Below are positions 17,977 through 27,117 of a DNA stretch of 64,000 nucleotides, piece after piece (positions within the stretch are counted from its first letter, which is position 1; the number at the start of each line of letters is the position of its first letter). Origin of the DNA: SAR86 cluster bacterium AG-447-A08 (GTDB lineage: Bacteria > Pseudomonadota > Gammaproteobacteria > Magnimaribacterales > Magnimaribacteraceae); contig QCQA01000001.1 in the NCBI GenBank assembly GCA_003212335.1, positions 1-64,000 on the forward strand, given 5' to 3'. A program made the position numbers and the translations under genes. The notes below the pieces were generated by a model. That model was given only the letters and a program-made list of their open reading frames with translations. It did not search any database and had not been told where the DNA came from.

Positions 17977-18518
17977 AAAATCTGCTTGAATATTGCCTTG
18001 CCTTCATTCCAAAGATAAGTGAAAAGACTTAAAAAAATAAAAAATGTTACACCAGCCATTGCTATCCATTCAAAGTAATAAGGTAATATTTGAAAGGCTG
18101 ATTGAATCAAGACAATTATAAATAGGGCAATAATCCACCCTGTGTAGTGCTTTCCCCACCTATTTGGCAAAGCTTGTCTATTTTCAAAAAGAAGCAAATG
18201 CAGCATGGCTCCGATGAGAATAATTCCATCCCTAGAGAGAATCAAATAAACAAACCATAGAGGAAGTTTCTCTGAAAAGGCAAAAGCTAGTAATGTAGCT
18301 ATTATTAAACATTTATCAGCTAGAGGATCTGCAAATTGTCCGAAATCGCTGAACCAATTGAATTTTCTTGCAAGATATCCATCCAGGCCATCGGATAAAC
18401 CTGCTACAACAAATAGAATGAGAGCCAAAAAATCTTCACCCTCATATATACAAATACTAATTGGAATGACAAGGACAAACCGAAGTCCCGTTATCAAATT
18501 AGGAATAGCTGCTAACAT
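17973..18518 (-). CDS. CDP-alcohol phosphatidyltransferase (PgsA-like)
   Basis: An integral membrane enzyme of phospholipid synthesis, 181 residues with several hydrophobic helices. The family signature DGxxAR-(8)-GxxxD-(3)-D is visible as DGLDGYLARKFNWFSDFGQFADPLADK. It opens with AIPNLITGLRFVLV, the usual PgsA-type start. The alcohol acceptor is probably glycerol-3-phosphate, but family members of this genomic position are not all biochemically assigned. It follows the DUF2066 gene by 2 bp and overlaps hda by 4 bp. Confidence 0.88.
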   Translation of the reverse strand: MLAAIPNLITGLRFVLVIPISICIYEGEDFLALILFVVAGLSDGLDGYLARKFNWFSDFGQFADPLADKCLIIATLLAFAFSEKLPLWFVYLILSRDGIILIGAMLHLLLFENRQALPNRWGKHYTGWIIALFIIVLIQSAFQILPYYFEWIAMAGVTFFIFLSLFTYLWNEGKAIFKQIL

Positions 18519-18520
18519 TT

Positions 18521-19534
18521 TTAACCTTTAAAGTATTCAAATGCAATTATATCCTGAGACAAGTTACTTATTTTTTTATAATTTTCATGTATGTCCAAAA
18601 GACTCAGTAAATCTTCTCTTGAACCGTAATGCGAAAGGTTAATCTCTACATTCTCTCCTGAAATTTCCAAAATAGAAACATTATAGATAAGAACTTGAGT
18701 ACTCAAATCTTCTAAAGTGTTTTCTAAAGCGTAATAACTATTTATACCCTCTAGTCTGATTTTAGTTTTATTTTGAATATTTTTGTTAACAACTAAAGAT
18801 CTTTTTGAATTTATATCATCTAACAGATCATTGAACATTTCCTGCGGAGATAGGCTAACATTCCCAAAAGAGGATTGGCACTTAGGCATTTCTAATAAAA
18901 GACCAAACTCGTCCTTAGTAAAACAGAAAATCCAAGAATCTATTTCATATCGCCTAGAAATAATTTCCATGAAACGTTGAGGATATATTGAACCTAAAGT
19001 GTCATAATAATTTATATCAGTTAGATCCATAAGCGGCCTGGTCATCTTTGCATTTCTTTCTAGTGAAAGACTTTCCAAATTATTTTTTAGCTCATTACAC
19101 TTTTCTAATTCATTTGCATTTTGAGTACTCTTGTCAATCTCTACACAAGGGAGAAAAGTAAGAATCAATGGTACATCCGACAGCCAAATAGGAAGTTCAT
19201 TCTGCGATAAGTAGCTTCTTATCAAGTCTCCTTCATAAATAAAAGTCGCTACAATCTTCCCATCTTTTGACCCTAGTTTATATTGAGTTACATATGTTTC
19301 AGGCGAATCAATCATTTTAGTAATAGAGGATTGATTGGAGATCTTAGAGTTGCCCGTTAGATTAACAAGTAATGCAGATAATCCACTTTGCATACCCTTT
19401 TTAATGGAGATCTGGTCTGTACCTTCAATAGTTACAACCTTTTCATAATTCTTTTTTAAGCTATAAATTTCTGCAGTATTCAAGTAATTAATACCGCAAA
19501 ATAATACAACGCATAGAAAAAAGTTTTTAAACAT
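18521..19534 (-). CDS. DUF2066 family exported protein
   Basis: A 337-residue protein with a signal peptide (FFLCVVLFCGINYLNTAEI) and the order of conserved segments I associate with DUF2066: an early helical SGLSALLVNLTGN and a central LPIWLSDVPLILTFLPC. The function is unknown. In gammaproteobacteria this family commonly lies near purMN and hda, as here; a PerM/AI-2E transporter gene often found in the cluster is missing. It is divergent from purM and first in an operon with the phosphatidyltransferase and hda. Confidence 0.8.
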   Translation of the reverse strand: MFKNFFLCVVLFCGINYLNTAEIYSLKKNYEKVVTIEGTDQISIKKGMQSGLSALLVNLTGNSKISNQSSITKMIDSPETYVTQYKLGSKDGKIVATFIYEGDLIRSYLSQNELPIWLSDVPLILTFLPCVEIDKSTQNANELEKCNELKNNLESLSLERNAKMTRPLMDLTDINYYDTLGSIYPQRFMEIISRRYEIDSWIFCFTKDEFGLLLEMPKCQSSFGNVSLSPQEMFNDLLDDINSKRSLVVNKNIQNKTKIRLEGINSYYALENTLEDLSTQVLIYNVSILEISGENVEINLSHYGSREDLLSLLDIHENYKKISNLSQDIIAFEYFKG

Positions 19535-19598
19535 CCTTAATTAGTTTAGAAGTATTTAACTAAGATAGGTAAAATAGATTAAAACAACCTCTAAGTCG

Positions 19599-20663
19599 AT
19601 GCCAACTGACGATAAAGAAAAAGAAAAAAATCTAGAAGAGCTTAGCTACAAGCAATCGGGTGTTGATGTTGATGCGGGTTATGAGCTAGTTAAGAAAATT
19701 AAACCGTTTGTAGAGAAGACCCGCAGACCAGAGATTCTGTCTGGATTAGGATCATTTTCTGCCTTAACTAGAATTCCAAAACACATAGAGAAACCAATTC
19801 TTGTAACTTGTACCGATGGTGTAGGGACCAAAATAGAAATTGCTAAAGAAATGAATAATTATTCAACTATAGGTATTGATTTGGTTGCTATGTGTGTCAA
19901 TGATCTTGTGGTTTGTGGGGCTGAACCTCTTGTCTTTCTCGATTATTACGTTACAGATAAACTAGACATAGAAACGGCTTCAAAAGTCATTGAAGGCATC
20001 GCTAAAGGGTGTGAACAAGCAAATTGTTCTTTAGTCGGTGGAGAAACAGCTGAACACCCAGGAAGCTTTCCAGATGATAGTTTCGATTTGGCAGGTTTTT
20101 CTATGGGCGTGGTAGATGAAAACTCGATGATAGGCCAGGAAGGGCCTAAGAATGATGATGTGCTAATTGGTATTGAATCGTCAGGTTTTCATTCAAATGG
20201 TTATTCGTTGTTGAGAAAAATAATTACTGATTATCAACTCGATCTTGGATCTAAAATACAAAAAGAGGAGATCGGTAAAATTTTTTTAGAGCCTACTAAT
20301 ATTTATGTCTCTGCAATATTGGCTCTTAAAAAAATTCTCCAAATTAACGCAATAGCACACATTACTGGAGGAGGTTTTTTTGAGAATATTCCTAGAATGT
20401 TGAATGAAAATCAGAAAGCAATCATAAACCATAACTTCAGTGACTGGCCTGTAGGGCACTACTTTGAATGGTTAATGGAACTAACAAATATGCCTAAAAA
20501 GAACTTATTAAATACCTTTAACTGTGGTGTTGGTATGGTTATTGCTGTTAGTCAATCAGATGAGGAAGATGCTTTAGGGATATTAAATCAATCCTATTTT
20601 GCTAAGACAATTGGAACAGTTGAAGAAAAAAAGGTGAACGAAGAAGAGATTTCTTTTGTCTAA
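19599..20663 (+). CDS. purM: Phosphoribosylformylglycinamidine cyclo-ligase
   Basis: PurM (AIR synthetase) closes the imidazole ring in de novo purine synthesis, using ATP. The 354 residues include YKQSGVDVDAGYELV, TDGVGTKIEIA, GIDLVAMCVNDLVVCGAEP, LVGGETAEHPG and ITGGGFFENIPR, all hallmarks of the family. About 16 highly charged residues (DDKEKEKNLEE) precede the usual start and look disordered. purN follows 5 bp downstream, so the two form an operon. Confidence 0.96.
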   Translation: MPTDDKEKEKNLEELSYKQSGVDVDAGYELVKKIKPFVEKTRRPEILSGLGSFSALTRIPKHIEKPILVTCTDGVGTKIEIAKEMNNYSTIGIDLVAMCVNDLVVCGAEPLVFLDYYVTDKLDIETASKVIEGIAKGCEQANCSLVGGETAEHPGSFPDDSFDLAGFSMGVVDENSMIGQEGPKNDDVLIGIESSGFHSNGYSLLRKIITDYQLDLGSKIQKEEIGKIFLEPTNIYVSAILALKKILQINAIAHITGGGFFENIPRMLNENQKAIINHNFSDWPVGHYFEWLMELTNMPKKNLLNTFNCGVGMVIAVSQSDEEDALGILNQSYFAKTIGTVEEKKVNEEEISFV

Positions 20664-20668
20664 TTACA

Positions 20669-21271
20669 ATGAGCGCATTTAAGGTTGCAGTACTTATATC
20701 TGGCAATGGTTCAAATTTACAAGCAATCATCGATGAGTTTGAGACCGATAAATCTATTGAAATATGTTGTGTTTTGAGCAACAAACAAGATGCGTTTGGG
20801 TTAAAAAGAGCCACAAAAGCGGGAATAAGTAACTATTTCATTGATCACAATCAGTTTTCTTCAAGAGAAGAATTTGAAAAAGAACTGATTCAGGTGCTGG
20901 ATAAATATAATGCAGACCTTATTGTTCTTGCCGGATTTATGAGAATTCTAAGCAATGTATTTGTAGAAAAATATATAGGAAAACTGATAAATATCCATCC
21001 TTCCCTTCTTCCAAAACACAAAGGCCTAGATACGCATAGAAAAGTTTTGGAAAATAATGATGTATATCATGGAGTTACAGTTCATTTTGTAGATAATACC
21101 CTGGATGGGGGTCCCATATGCGCTCAATCTAAGTTTGAAGTAAAAACAAAAAGTATTGAAGGTTTAGAAAAAAAAGTTCACGAACTTGAGCATATAATCT
21201 ATCCAAAAGTTATAAAGGAAATCTCTCTAGGTAAAATTACACTCCTAGAGGGAAAAGTAATAAAAATTTAG
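20669..21271 (+). CDS. purN: Phosphoribosylglycinamide formyltransferase
   Basis: PurN transfers a formyl group from 10-formyltetrahydrofolate to GAR. The 200 residues contain VLISGNGSNLQAIID at the N-terminus, LAGFMRILSNVFV, NIHPSLLPKHKGLDTH and HGVTVHFVDNTLDGGPI, covering the catalytic Asn, His and Asp region. It is cotranscribed with purM and followed 6 bp later by a DUF3108 gene. Confidence 0.96.
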   Translation: MSAFKVAVLISGNGSNLQAIIDEFETDKSIEICCVLSNKQDAFGLKRATKAGISNYFIDHNQFSSREEFEKELIQVLDKYNADLIVLAGFMRILSNVFVEKYIGKLINIHPSLLPKHKGLDTHRKVLENNDVYHGVTVHFVDNTLDGGPICAQSKFEVKTKSIEGLEKKVHELEHIIYPKVIKEISLGKITLLEGKVIKI

Positions 21272-21277
21272 AGAATT

Positions 21278-21970
21278 ATGAACAAAATAATCTTGATTTC
21301 GTTAGTCTTATCTATCTTCAGCTACGTGAAAGCTGCAGATGAAATACAGCCTTCAAGAGCTACACTAGAAAGTAATGTTGGTGAGATGCAAGTTGAGATG
21401 ATAAAACTAGATAATGGGCATTGGATGTTAAATTCTCTATTGGACGGAGGTTCAATCGTTAAAAGAGAAGAGTCTGAAATTTTTGAACTTATAGAAAATC
21501 AGATTAAACCAATTAACTACGATTTTAATCAAAGAATTTTGTTTAGGCGCTATAAGGCTTCAGCAGATTTTAATTGGGATAAAAAGGAAGTTGAATTTAT
21601 CGAAAATAAAGATAAAGGCATTTTGACCCTTTCAGAAAATGTCTTAGGTCCTAGCTCAGCTTCTTTGCAACTAAGGCTAGATTTTAGACAATTTGATATG
21701 GATAAAATACCTGACTCTATATCTTATGTAGTTTACTGGAAAGGAACTATAAAAAATCGAACCTATGACGTGCAAAAAGAAAAAGAATCTATAGAAACAC
21801 CCTTTGGAACTTATGATGCCTTCAAGGTTTCGAGGCAATTCGAAGAAGGTAGCGAGAGATCTCAAATCTTCTGGTTGGCTCCAGACTTAGATTTTTCAGT
21901 GATAAAAATCTATGACAAAAATGATCGAGAAGTCGAGATAAAAATTAAGAACTTCGAAGAAATTAGTTAA
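21278..21970 (+). CDS. DUF3108-like exported protein
   Basis: A 230-residue protein with a signal peptide ([15 protein letters not shown], cleavage ~19) and a beta-rich body. Segments such as [42 protein letters not shown] and [21 protein letters not shown] match the DUF3108 pattern, which is often encoded beside purN in gammaproteobacteria. The function is unknown; an envelope role is likely. It ends 4 bp inside the convergent dcd gene. Confidence 0.75.
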   Translation: MNKIILISLVLSIFSYVKAADEIQPSRATLESNVGEMQVEMIKLDNGHWMLNSLLDGGSIVKREESEIFELIENQIKPINYDFNQRILFRRYKASADFNWDKKEVEFIENKDKGILTLSENVLGPSSASLQLRLDFRQFDMDKIPDSISYVVYWKGTIKNRTYDVQKEKESIETPFGTYDAFKVSRQFEEGSERSQIFWLAPDLDFSVIKIYDKNDREVEIKIKNFEEIS

Positions 21971-22536
21971 GCCTTGGGCAGCGTTACGCCTATCTGTCCC
22001 TGATATTTTCCGCCCCTATCTTTGTAACTTATCTCACATTCCTCATCAGATTCCAAAAAGAGCATTTGAGCAACACCTTCGTTGGCATAAATCTTTGCTG
22101 GTAAGCTCGTAGTATTTGAAAACTCCAAAGTAACATGCCCTTCCCACTCTGGTTCTAGAGGTGTCACGTTTACTATTATCCCACATCTAGCATAAGTGGA
22201 CTTACCTAAACAAATAGTAAGGACATTTCTGGGAATTCTAAAATATTCGATAGTACTAGCAAGAGCAAAGGAGTTTGGAGGTATTACGCAAACATCACTT
22301 TTTACATCTACAAAGCTATTTTCATCAAAGCTTTTCGGATCAACAGTAGCAGAATTAATATTAGTAAATACTTTAAATTCGTTAGAGCATCTAACATCAT
22401 ATCCATAAGAAGAGGTTCCATAAGAAATCAATTTCTCTTCTTTTGCACCTAACCTTACCTGCCCAGCCTCGAAAGGGTCTATCATCCTATGATTATTGGC
22501 CATTTCTTTAATCCACTTATCGGATTTAATACTCAT
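21967..22536 (-). CDS. dcd: dCTP deaminase
   Basis: Dcd converts dCTP to dUTP, the main bacterial route to thymidylate. The 189 residues contain [67 protein letters not shown] and [13 protein letters not shown], all family hallmarks including the catalytic Glu of EPEWEG. It is a single gene convergent with the purMN operon. Confidence 0.95.
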   Translation of the reverse strand: MSIKSDKWIKEMANNHRMIDPFEAGQVRLGAKEEKLISYGTSSYGYDVRCSNEFKVFTNINSATVDPKSFDENSFVDVKSDVCVIPPNSFALASTIEYFRIPRNVLTICLGKSTYARCGIIVNVTPLEPEWEGHVTLEFSNTTSLPAKIYANEGVAQMLFLESDEECEISYKDRGGKYQGQIGVTLPKA

Positions 22537-22609
22537 GATTGTTTATATTTAATCTTTATTGATGTTGTATGATACTGTGCCACATAAAAAATACATAAAC
22601 TTTTATCTA

Positions 22610-23899
22610 ATGAAAAAATTATTATTTGTAACTTTGATTTTGTGCTTCAACTTTCTTCATGCCGAAAAAAATAAAATAAATTTATTTGAATTATATAAAG
22701 AATTACACGCCAATCCTGAGTTGTCTTACCAAGAATTTGAAACTTCAGAAAAACTAGCCTTAATTTTGGAAAACATTGGTTATGAGGTCACTCGTAATAT
22801 TGGAGGTAACGGTGTTGTGGCTCTTCTTCAAAATGGTGAGGGTAAAACTGTAATGTTAAGGGCGGATATGGATGGTTTGCCTGTAGAAGAAAAAACAGGC
22901 GCTAGTTATGCCAGCACAAAGAAATCAGTCAATGCGGAAGGAAAAGAAGTATTCACGATGCACGCATGCGGACACGATGTGCATATGTCAGTATTAATCG
23001 GGGCAGCAGAATACCTATTCAATAATCAATCACAATGGCAAGGAAACCTATTGTTAATCTTGGAACCCGCAGAAGAAGTGAGTGGTGGAGCTAGGAATAT
23101 GATCAAGGATGGTCTATTCACTAAATTTCCGAGACCTGATTTTAATTTAGCTCTCCATGTAAGTTCTAATCTGCAGGCTGGAAAAGTAGGTTATCTTCCT
23201 GGATGGGCTATGGCAAATGTAGATTCAGTAGATATAACTGTAAAAGGACTTGGTGGTCATGGAGCGTATCCTCATACTACTAAGGATCCCATAGTCTTGG
23301 CTGCAAATATAATCACCCAACTGCAAACTATAGTGAGCAGACAAATTGCTCCAACTGATCCGGCTGTTGTGACTGTTGGATCAATTCATGGGGGAACAAA
23401 ACATAATGTCATACCTAATGAAGTTAAACTGCAGCTAACGTTACGCTCATATACCGATGAAGTAAGAAATGAAACCATATCCTCAATTGAAAAAATTGTA
23501 AGAGGTTCAGCAATTGCTGCAGGTTTAGATGAAGAATATTACCCCATAGTTGAAATTAAAGATGAATATACACCCGCAGTTTTCAATAATCCTGATCTTG
23601 TAGATAAACTTCAACAGAGTTTTGTTAAAAGTCTAGGATCTGAGAACGTTATCAAGGTATCGCCAGTTATGGGAGGTGAGGATTTTGGAATGTTTGGAAG
23701 AGTAGAACCTATTATTCCTACTGCCTTGTTTTGGCTAGGCGCAGTCAATAAAAGAGTTTACGAGAAAGCCGTAAGAGAGGATTTGATCCTACCTTCATTA
23801 CATTCAGATTTATTTTTACCTGATGCTGAACCTGCTATAGAAACAGGAGTAAAAGCAATGACAAATGCAGCAATAGATTTATTTAAAGCTAAAGATTAA
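22610..23899 (+). CDS. M20-family amidohydrolase, exported
   Basis: A metallo-amidohydrolase of the M20D group (hippuricase, aminoacylase, AbgA-like), 429 residues. The signal peptide LLFVTLILCFNFLHA indicates a periplasmic enzyme. Metal-binding stretches are MLRADMDGLPVEE, FTMHACGHDVHMS, EPAEEVSGGARNM and the late VMGGEDFGMFGR. The dimerisation domain starts near VDITVKGLGGHGAYPH. I start at ATG 22610, which opens directly into the signal peptide; an upstream frame to 22559 adds 17 residues that would spoil it. The substrate is probably an N-acyl amino acid or peptide. Confidence 0.88.
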   Translation: MKKLLFVTLILCFNFLHAEKNKINLFELYKELHANPELSYQEFETSEKLALILENIGYEVTRNIGGNGVVALLQNGEGKTVMLRADMDGLPVEEKTGASYASTKKSVNAEGKEVFTMHACGHDVHMSVLIGAAEYLFNNQSQWQGNLLLILEPAEEVSGGARNMIKDGLFTKFPRPDFNLALHVSSNLQAGKVGYLPGWAMANVDSVDITVKGLGGHGAYPHTTKDPIVLAANIITQLQTIVSRQIAPTDPAVVTVGSIHGGTKHNVIPNEVKLQLTLRSYTDEVRNETISSIEKIVRGSAIAAGLDEEYYPIVEIKDEYTPAVFNNPDLVDKLQQSFVKSLGSENVIKVSPVMGGEDFGMFGRVEPIIPTALFWLGAVNKRVYEKAVREDLILPSLHSDLFLPDAEPAIETGVKAMTNAAIDLFKAKD

Positions 23900-24309
23900 A
23901 GCGCTCCGAGATGCTTGGGTCTAACAAATTTAGACAAAATATATCCTGTTAGAAGCCAATTCAGGGATTCTCCAACTAACTTGATGAGACTCCAGGATAG
24001 ATTATTATCAACCCAAAAAATATCTACTTGGTTATAAATAGAAAATGCGCTGCCAAGAATAAAAATAAATAAAATTCTTTTTTTTGGGGAATCTAACATG
24101 GTCATGACTCTGTGCATTATCCAAGTGAGGATGAGCAGAACCAAAAACTTAAAAAAGAAACTATAAAAGTAACTTAAAAAGGTTAAGTTAATTTGATAAT
24201 CAGTCGGTGCTTGAGAATAAATAAAGGAGTTTTTGGTAATATAAAACCCCAATATCCCCGCAAAAAAGTTTGCAGAGGAGGCAAGAAAAATACCAAAAAA
24301 AATTCTCAT
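23896..24309 (-). CDS. Membrane protein of unknown function
   Basis: A 137-residue protein with about four hydrophobic segments (FFGIFLASSANFFAGILGFY, FFFKFLVLLILTWIMH, ILFIFILGSAFSIY, LVGESLNWLLTGYIL). No family is recognised. The ATG follows the recR stop directly (TAAATG), so it is the last gene of the dnaX-recR operon, probably by position only. Its end overlaps the convergent M20 gene by 4 bp. Confidence 0.7.
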   Translation of the reverse strand: MRIFFGIFLASSANFFAGILGFYITKNSFIYSQAPTDYQINLTFLSYFYSFFFKFLVLLILTWIMHRVMTMLDSPKKRILFIFILGSAFSIYNQVDIFWVDNNLSWSLIKLVGESLNWLLTGYILSKFVRPKHLGAL

Positions 24310-24924
24310 TTATTCTTTTCCTCTTAAATCTTGTCTTCCAGTAAAAGCATGCATTATTGTTCCTCGATCAACATACTCCAATTCTCCTCCTAAAGGAACA
24401 CCTCTTGCTAATTTAGTGACTTTAAGTTCCGGAATATCTTTAATATTATCAAATATGAAGTGAGAAGTTGTTTCTCCTTCGAGAGAAGAGTTAGTTGCAA
24501 GAATAATTTCCTCAATCTCCTCATTTTTTACTCTGGAAAATAACTTATCTAATGCTAATTCATCGGGTCCAATATCATCAATAGGTGATAAATGACCATG
24601 CAAAATAAAATAATGTCCATTAAATTGATTACTTTGTTCAATAGCGAAAACATCTGAAACTGATTCAACTACACATATTTGTTTATTATTTCTTTTTTCA
24701 TTAAGACAAATCTGACAAGTTGAGGATTCTGTGAATATTCTACAATTTGAACATTTATCGACAGACTCTAGGGCTTGCCCAAGAATTAGAGCTAGGGACT
24801 GTCCTCCAGTTCTATTCCTTTCCAAGAGGTGCAGAACCATTCTTTGAGCAGATTTAGGACCTACACCAGGAAGACATTGGAATGCTTCAATTAGACTATC
24901 AACAAGAGGACTTACATTACTCAC
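24310..24924 (-). CDS. recR: Recombination protein RecR
   Basis: RecR works with RecF/RecO to load RecA at gaps. The 204 residues show the helix-hairpin-helix start (LIEAFQCLPGVGPKSAQRMVLHLL), a C4 zinc finger (CSNCRIFTESSTCQIC), and a Toprim domain (ICVVESVSDVFAIEQ, YFILHGHLSPIDDIGP) with a C-terminal TKLARGVPLGGELEYVD segment. It starts within the last 4 bp of dnaX. The small ybaB gene usually found between dnaX and recR is absent. Confidence 0.95.
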   Translation of the reverse strand: MSNVSPLVDSLIEAFQCLPGVGPKSAQRMVLHLLERNRTGGQSLALILGQALESVDKCSNCRIFTESSTCQICLNEKRNNKQICVVESVSDVFAIEQSNQFNGHYFILHGHLSPIDDIGPDELALDKLFSRVKNEEIEEIILATNSSLEGETTSHFIFDNIKDIPELKVTKLARGVPLGGELEYVDRGTIMHAFTGRQDLRGKE

Positions 24925-26552
24925 TTTTCTGTTCTAGGCTCTATGGAAGATTCAATTACTTTCGCGCCAAAAGCCTCTACAAGACTTTGAACATTTGGGT
25001 CATCTTCAATTTCTTTCTGAGCATTTCTAAGCTCTGTCTTTTTTTCTTCTTCCTTTATCTTATTGGGAGACTCTTCAGAATAATCCCCTACTTCCAGGAA
25101 TAGATTGCAAGGTGTACAAAAGAAAGAACTTAAGGCGTCTTGGAGTTGTTTTCTATGCTTTCCACTAAATAAATTAAGTTTTTCTTCAGGCATAGACAGG
25201 TAAATGACAGTTTCATCAACTTTTATAAAGTAACAATGTGAAGCAAGTTGTTTAGTTCCTGGATCTAAAGAAAGCTGGTCAAATATTTCTTTCCAATTAG
25301 CAGAAGATATTTCAAGAATTATTTCTTCTGCATCCTTATCTTCTTTATTGTTTTGATCTTCTAAAGAAGATTGTTTTATATTTTCATCCTTAACTACTTC
25401 TTTTAAGGGCTCAATGTCCTTTTTGTCTTCAATTGAAGATTTAACTTTTTTTTTAGATTGCTCAGGTTGATTTGGGATAAAAGAAACCATTCTTAAAAGA
25501 GCCATATCAAAACCTCCAGACAAACTAGGGGCTAATTCCATATCTCTTTTTGCGATTAGTCCTATTTGATACAAAAGCTGGAGGTCCTCTTCTGAAAGAA
25601 TATTCATTAATTCAAGAGCCTCTTCTTTATTTAAATTAATTTCCTCAAGGATTTCATCAGAAACTTTTGCAAAAGCTAAGAGCTGGATTGTTTCTAGTAA
25701 AAGGTCTATTAGTCTTAAATAATCGACGCTAAGTTGACTTATCTCGTTTAAATTATTCAGTAAAGATTTAGAGTCTCTTTCAGCAATATCTTTCAAAAGT
25801 TTTAACACATTATCTGAGGGCAGAGTTCCTAACATTGATGCAACTTCTGAATCAGAAAGCCTTCCTTCACAAAAGGCAATTGCTTGATCAGTAATAGTTA
25901 AGGAATCTCTAAGACTGCCTCTTCCAGCTCTAGCAATTTGCTCTATGGCAGTTTGGTCAAATTCGATGCCCTCCTCTTTTAAAATATAGGACAATCTATC
26001 TACCAATTGCCTATTGGTAAGGTTTTTTAAGTTGAACTGTAGACATCTAGAGAGAACAGTAGCAGGAATCTTTTCGGGTAATGTAGTAGCTAAAATAAAA
26101 ATAACATGTTCGGGTGGTTCTTCTAGAGTTTTTAGAAGCATATTAAAACTTTGTGTAGAAAGCATATGCACTTCATCCAAAAGATAAACTTTATACCGTG
26201 AAGAGCTTGGCATATGCATGACTGTCTCTAAAAGTTGTTTCGTGTCATCAACTCCTCTACTTGAAGCGGCATCAATTTCTTGAAAATCCATAAAGCTACC
26301 TTCAGAAACAGATAAGCAAGTGGAGCATTTGTGACAAGGTTTGGAGTCTAAACCGTTCTCACAGTTTAAGCTTTTGGCCAAAATTCTTGCTATGGTAGTT
26401 TTCCCAACTCCTCTAGTTCCACTCAACACAAAAGCTTGATGAATCTTATTTTGATCCAAGCTATTGCAAAGGGCTTGGACTACATGTTCCTGACCAACAA
26501 CTTCTGAAAAGTCATTTGGTCTCCATTTTCTTGCTAAAACTTGGTAACTCAT
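24921..26552 (-). CDS. dnaX: DNA polymerase III subunits tau/gamma
   Basis: The clamp-loader ATPase, 543 residues. Domain I starts SYQVLARKWRPNDFSEVVGQ and has Walker A GTRGVGKTT, a C4 zinc module (CENGLDSKPCHKCSTC), DEVHMLSTQSFNMLLKTLEEPP and the sensor LATTLPEKIPATVLSRC. Domain III ends near residue 365, followed by a charged linker and a tau-specific C-terminal region. At codons 367-369 a run of nine A followed by G, with a stop in the -1 frame, suggests that a short gamma form is also made. A TATACT lies 12 bases before the ATG. recR overlaps the end by 4 bp. Confidence 0.95.
   Translation of the reverse strand: MSYQVLARKWRPNDFSEVVGQEHVVQALCNSLDQNKIHQAFVLSGTRGVGKTTIARILAKSLNCENGLDSKPCHKCSTCLSVSEGSFMDFQEIDAASSRGVDDTKQLLETVMHMPSSSRYKVYLLDEVHMLSTQSFNMLLKTLEEPPEHVIFILATTLPEKIPATVLSRCLQFNLKNLTNRQLVDRLSYILKEEGIEFDQTAIEQIARAGRGSLRDSLTITDQAIAFCEGRLSDSEVASMLGTLPSDNVLKLLKDIAERDSKSLLNNLNEISQLSVDYLRLIDLLLETIQLLAFAKVSDEILEEINLNKEEALELMNILSEEDLQLLYQIGLIAKRDMELAPSLSGGFDMALLRMVSFIPNQPEQSKKKVKSSIEDKKDIEPLKEVVKDENIKQSSLEDQNNKEDKDAEEIILEISSANWKEIFDQLSLDPGTKQLASHCYFIKVDETVIYLSMPEEKLNLFSGKHRKQLQDALSSFFCTPCNLFLEVGDYSEESPNKIKEEEKKTELRNAQKEIEDDPNVQSLVEAFGAKVIESSIEPRTEK
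25426..25454 (-). promoter_or_regulatory. dnaX: Putative programmed -1 frameshift signal in dnaX
   Basis: On the coding strand TCT is followed by nine A and GTT (A run at 25454-25446). Slipping back one base gives AGT then TAA (stop at 25443-25441), ending the protein at residue 370, right after domain III. Five bases downstream is the perfect palindrome TCTTCAATTGAAGA (25439-25426), able to form a 5-bp stem with an AATT loop. No Shine-Dalgarno-like stimulator is obvious upstream. Confidence 0.6.
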
Positions 26553-26592
26553 TTCGATAACGTTAGTATAAATTAACTAAGATGAACTTATA

Positions 26593-27051
26593 TCAATTTT
26601 CCTTATTTAATAGATCAAATGCTTTATCTATGTCTTGAAATTCAAACCCACGATAATTTAAAAAGCTTTTTAACTTTAGAATATCTTTAGTTTCTTCAGG
26701 GCTTTTTCCATTCATCTTCTTTTTTAAGGCCTCCAGTGCGTAATAAGACCAATCAGTTGTTGCATCTAAAGAATAAAAAAGATTTTCCTGAACACCTCTT
26801 TGGATTAATTCATTCTTAATTCTTAAGGGCCCAAATCCTCTTCTTTTTCGGCTTTGGAAATAACTCTCAGCAAATCTCTCATCACTTATCAATCCATCTT
26901 TTTCAAGCTCTTGAATTGATTGAATAAGCATCTCTTTAGATTCAACCTTTCGAGACATCTTGCGATATATTTCTTTCGAAGAATGCTCTCTCCTTGATAA
27001 GAAATCCATAATTTTCAGTCTAATGTCTTTAGGTTCTTCAAGAATTTTCAC
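26593..27051 (-). CDS. recX: RecX-family regulatory protein
   Basis: RecX binds RecA filaments and inhibits them. The 152-residue helical protein has the three-helix repeats of the family: IMDFLSRREHSSKEIYRKM, LEKDGLISDERFAESYFQSRKRRGFGPLRIKNELIQRG and LKLKSFLNYRGFEFQDIDKAF. recA is not adjacent, unlike in most genomes. The start is GTG 27051, preceded by TATACT (27063-27058) ending 6 bases upstream, so this gene is a candidate leaderless message. Confidence 0.85.
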   Translation of the reverse strand: MKILEEPKDIRLKIMDFLSRREHSSKEIYRKMSRKVESKEMLIQSIQELEKDGLISDERFAESYFQSRKRRGFGPLRIKNELIQRGVQENLFYSLDATTDWSYYALEALKKKMNGKSPEETKDILKLKSFLNYRGFEFQDIDKAFDLLNKEN

Positions 27052-27117
27052 TATTAAAGTATATTATTCTTTAGAATATTTTACACAAGATGCAATCATT
27101 ATTATCGGGAGGAAATA

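Noticed and set aside
25426-25439. The palindrome in dnaX as a transcription terminator
   Set aside because: It is inside a long coding region, has no following T run, and sits exactly where a frameshift stimulator would be expected.
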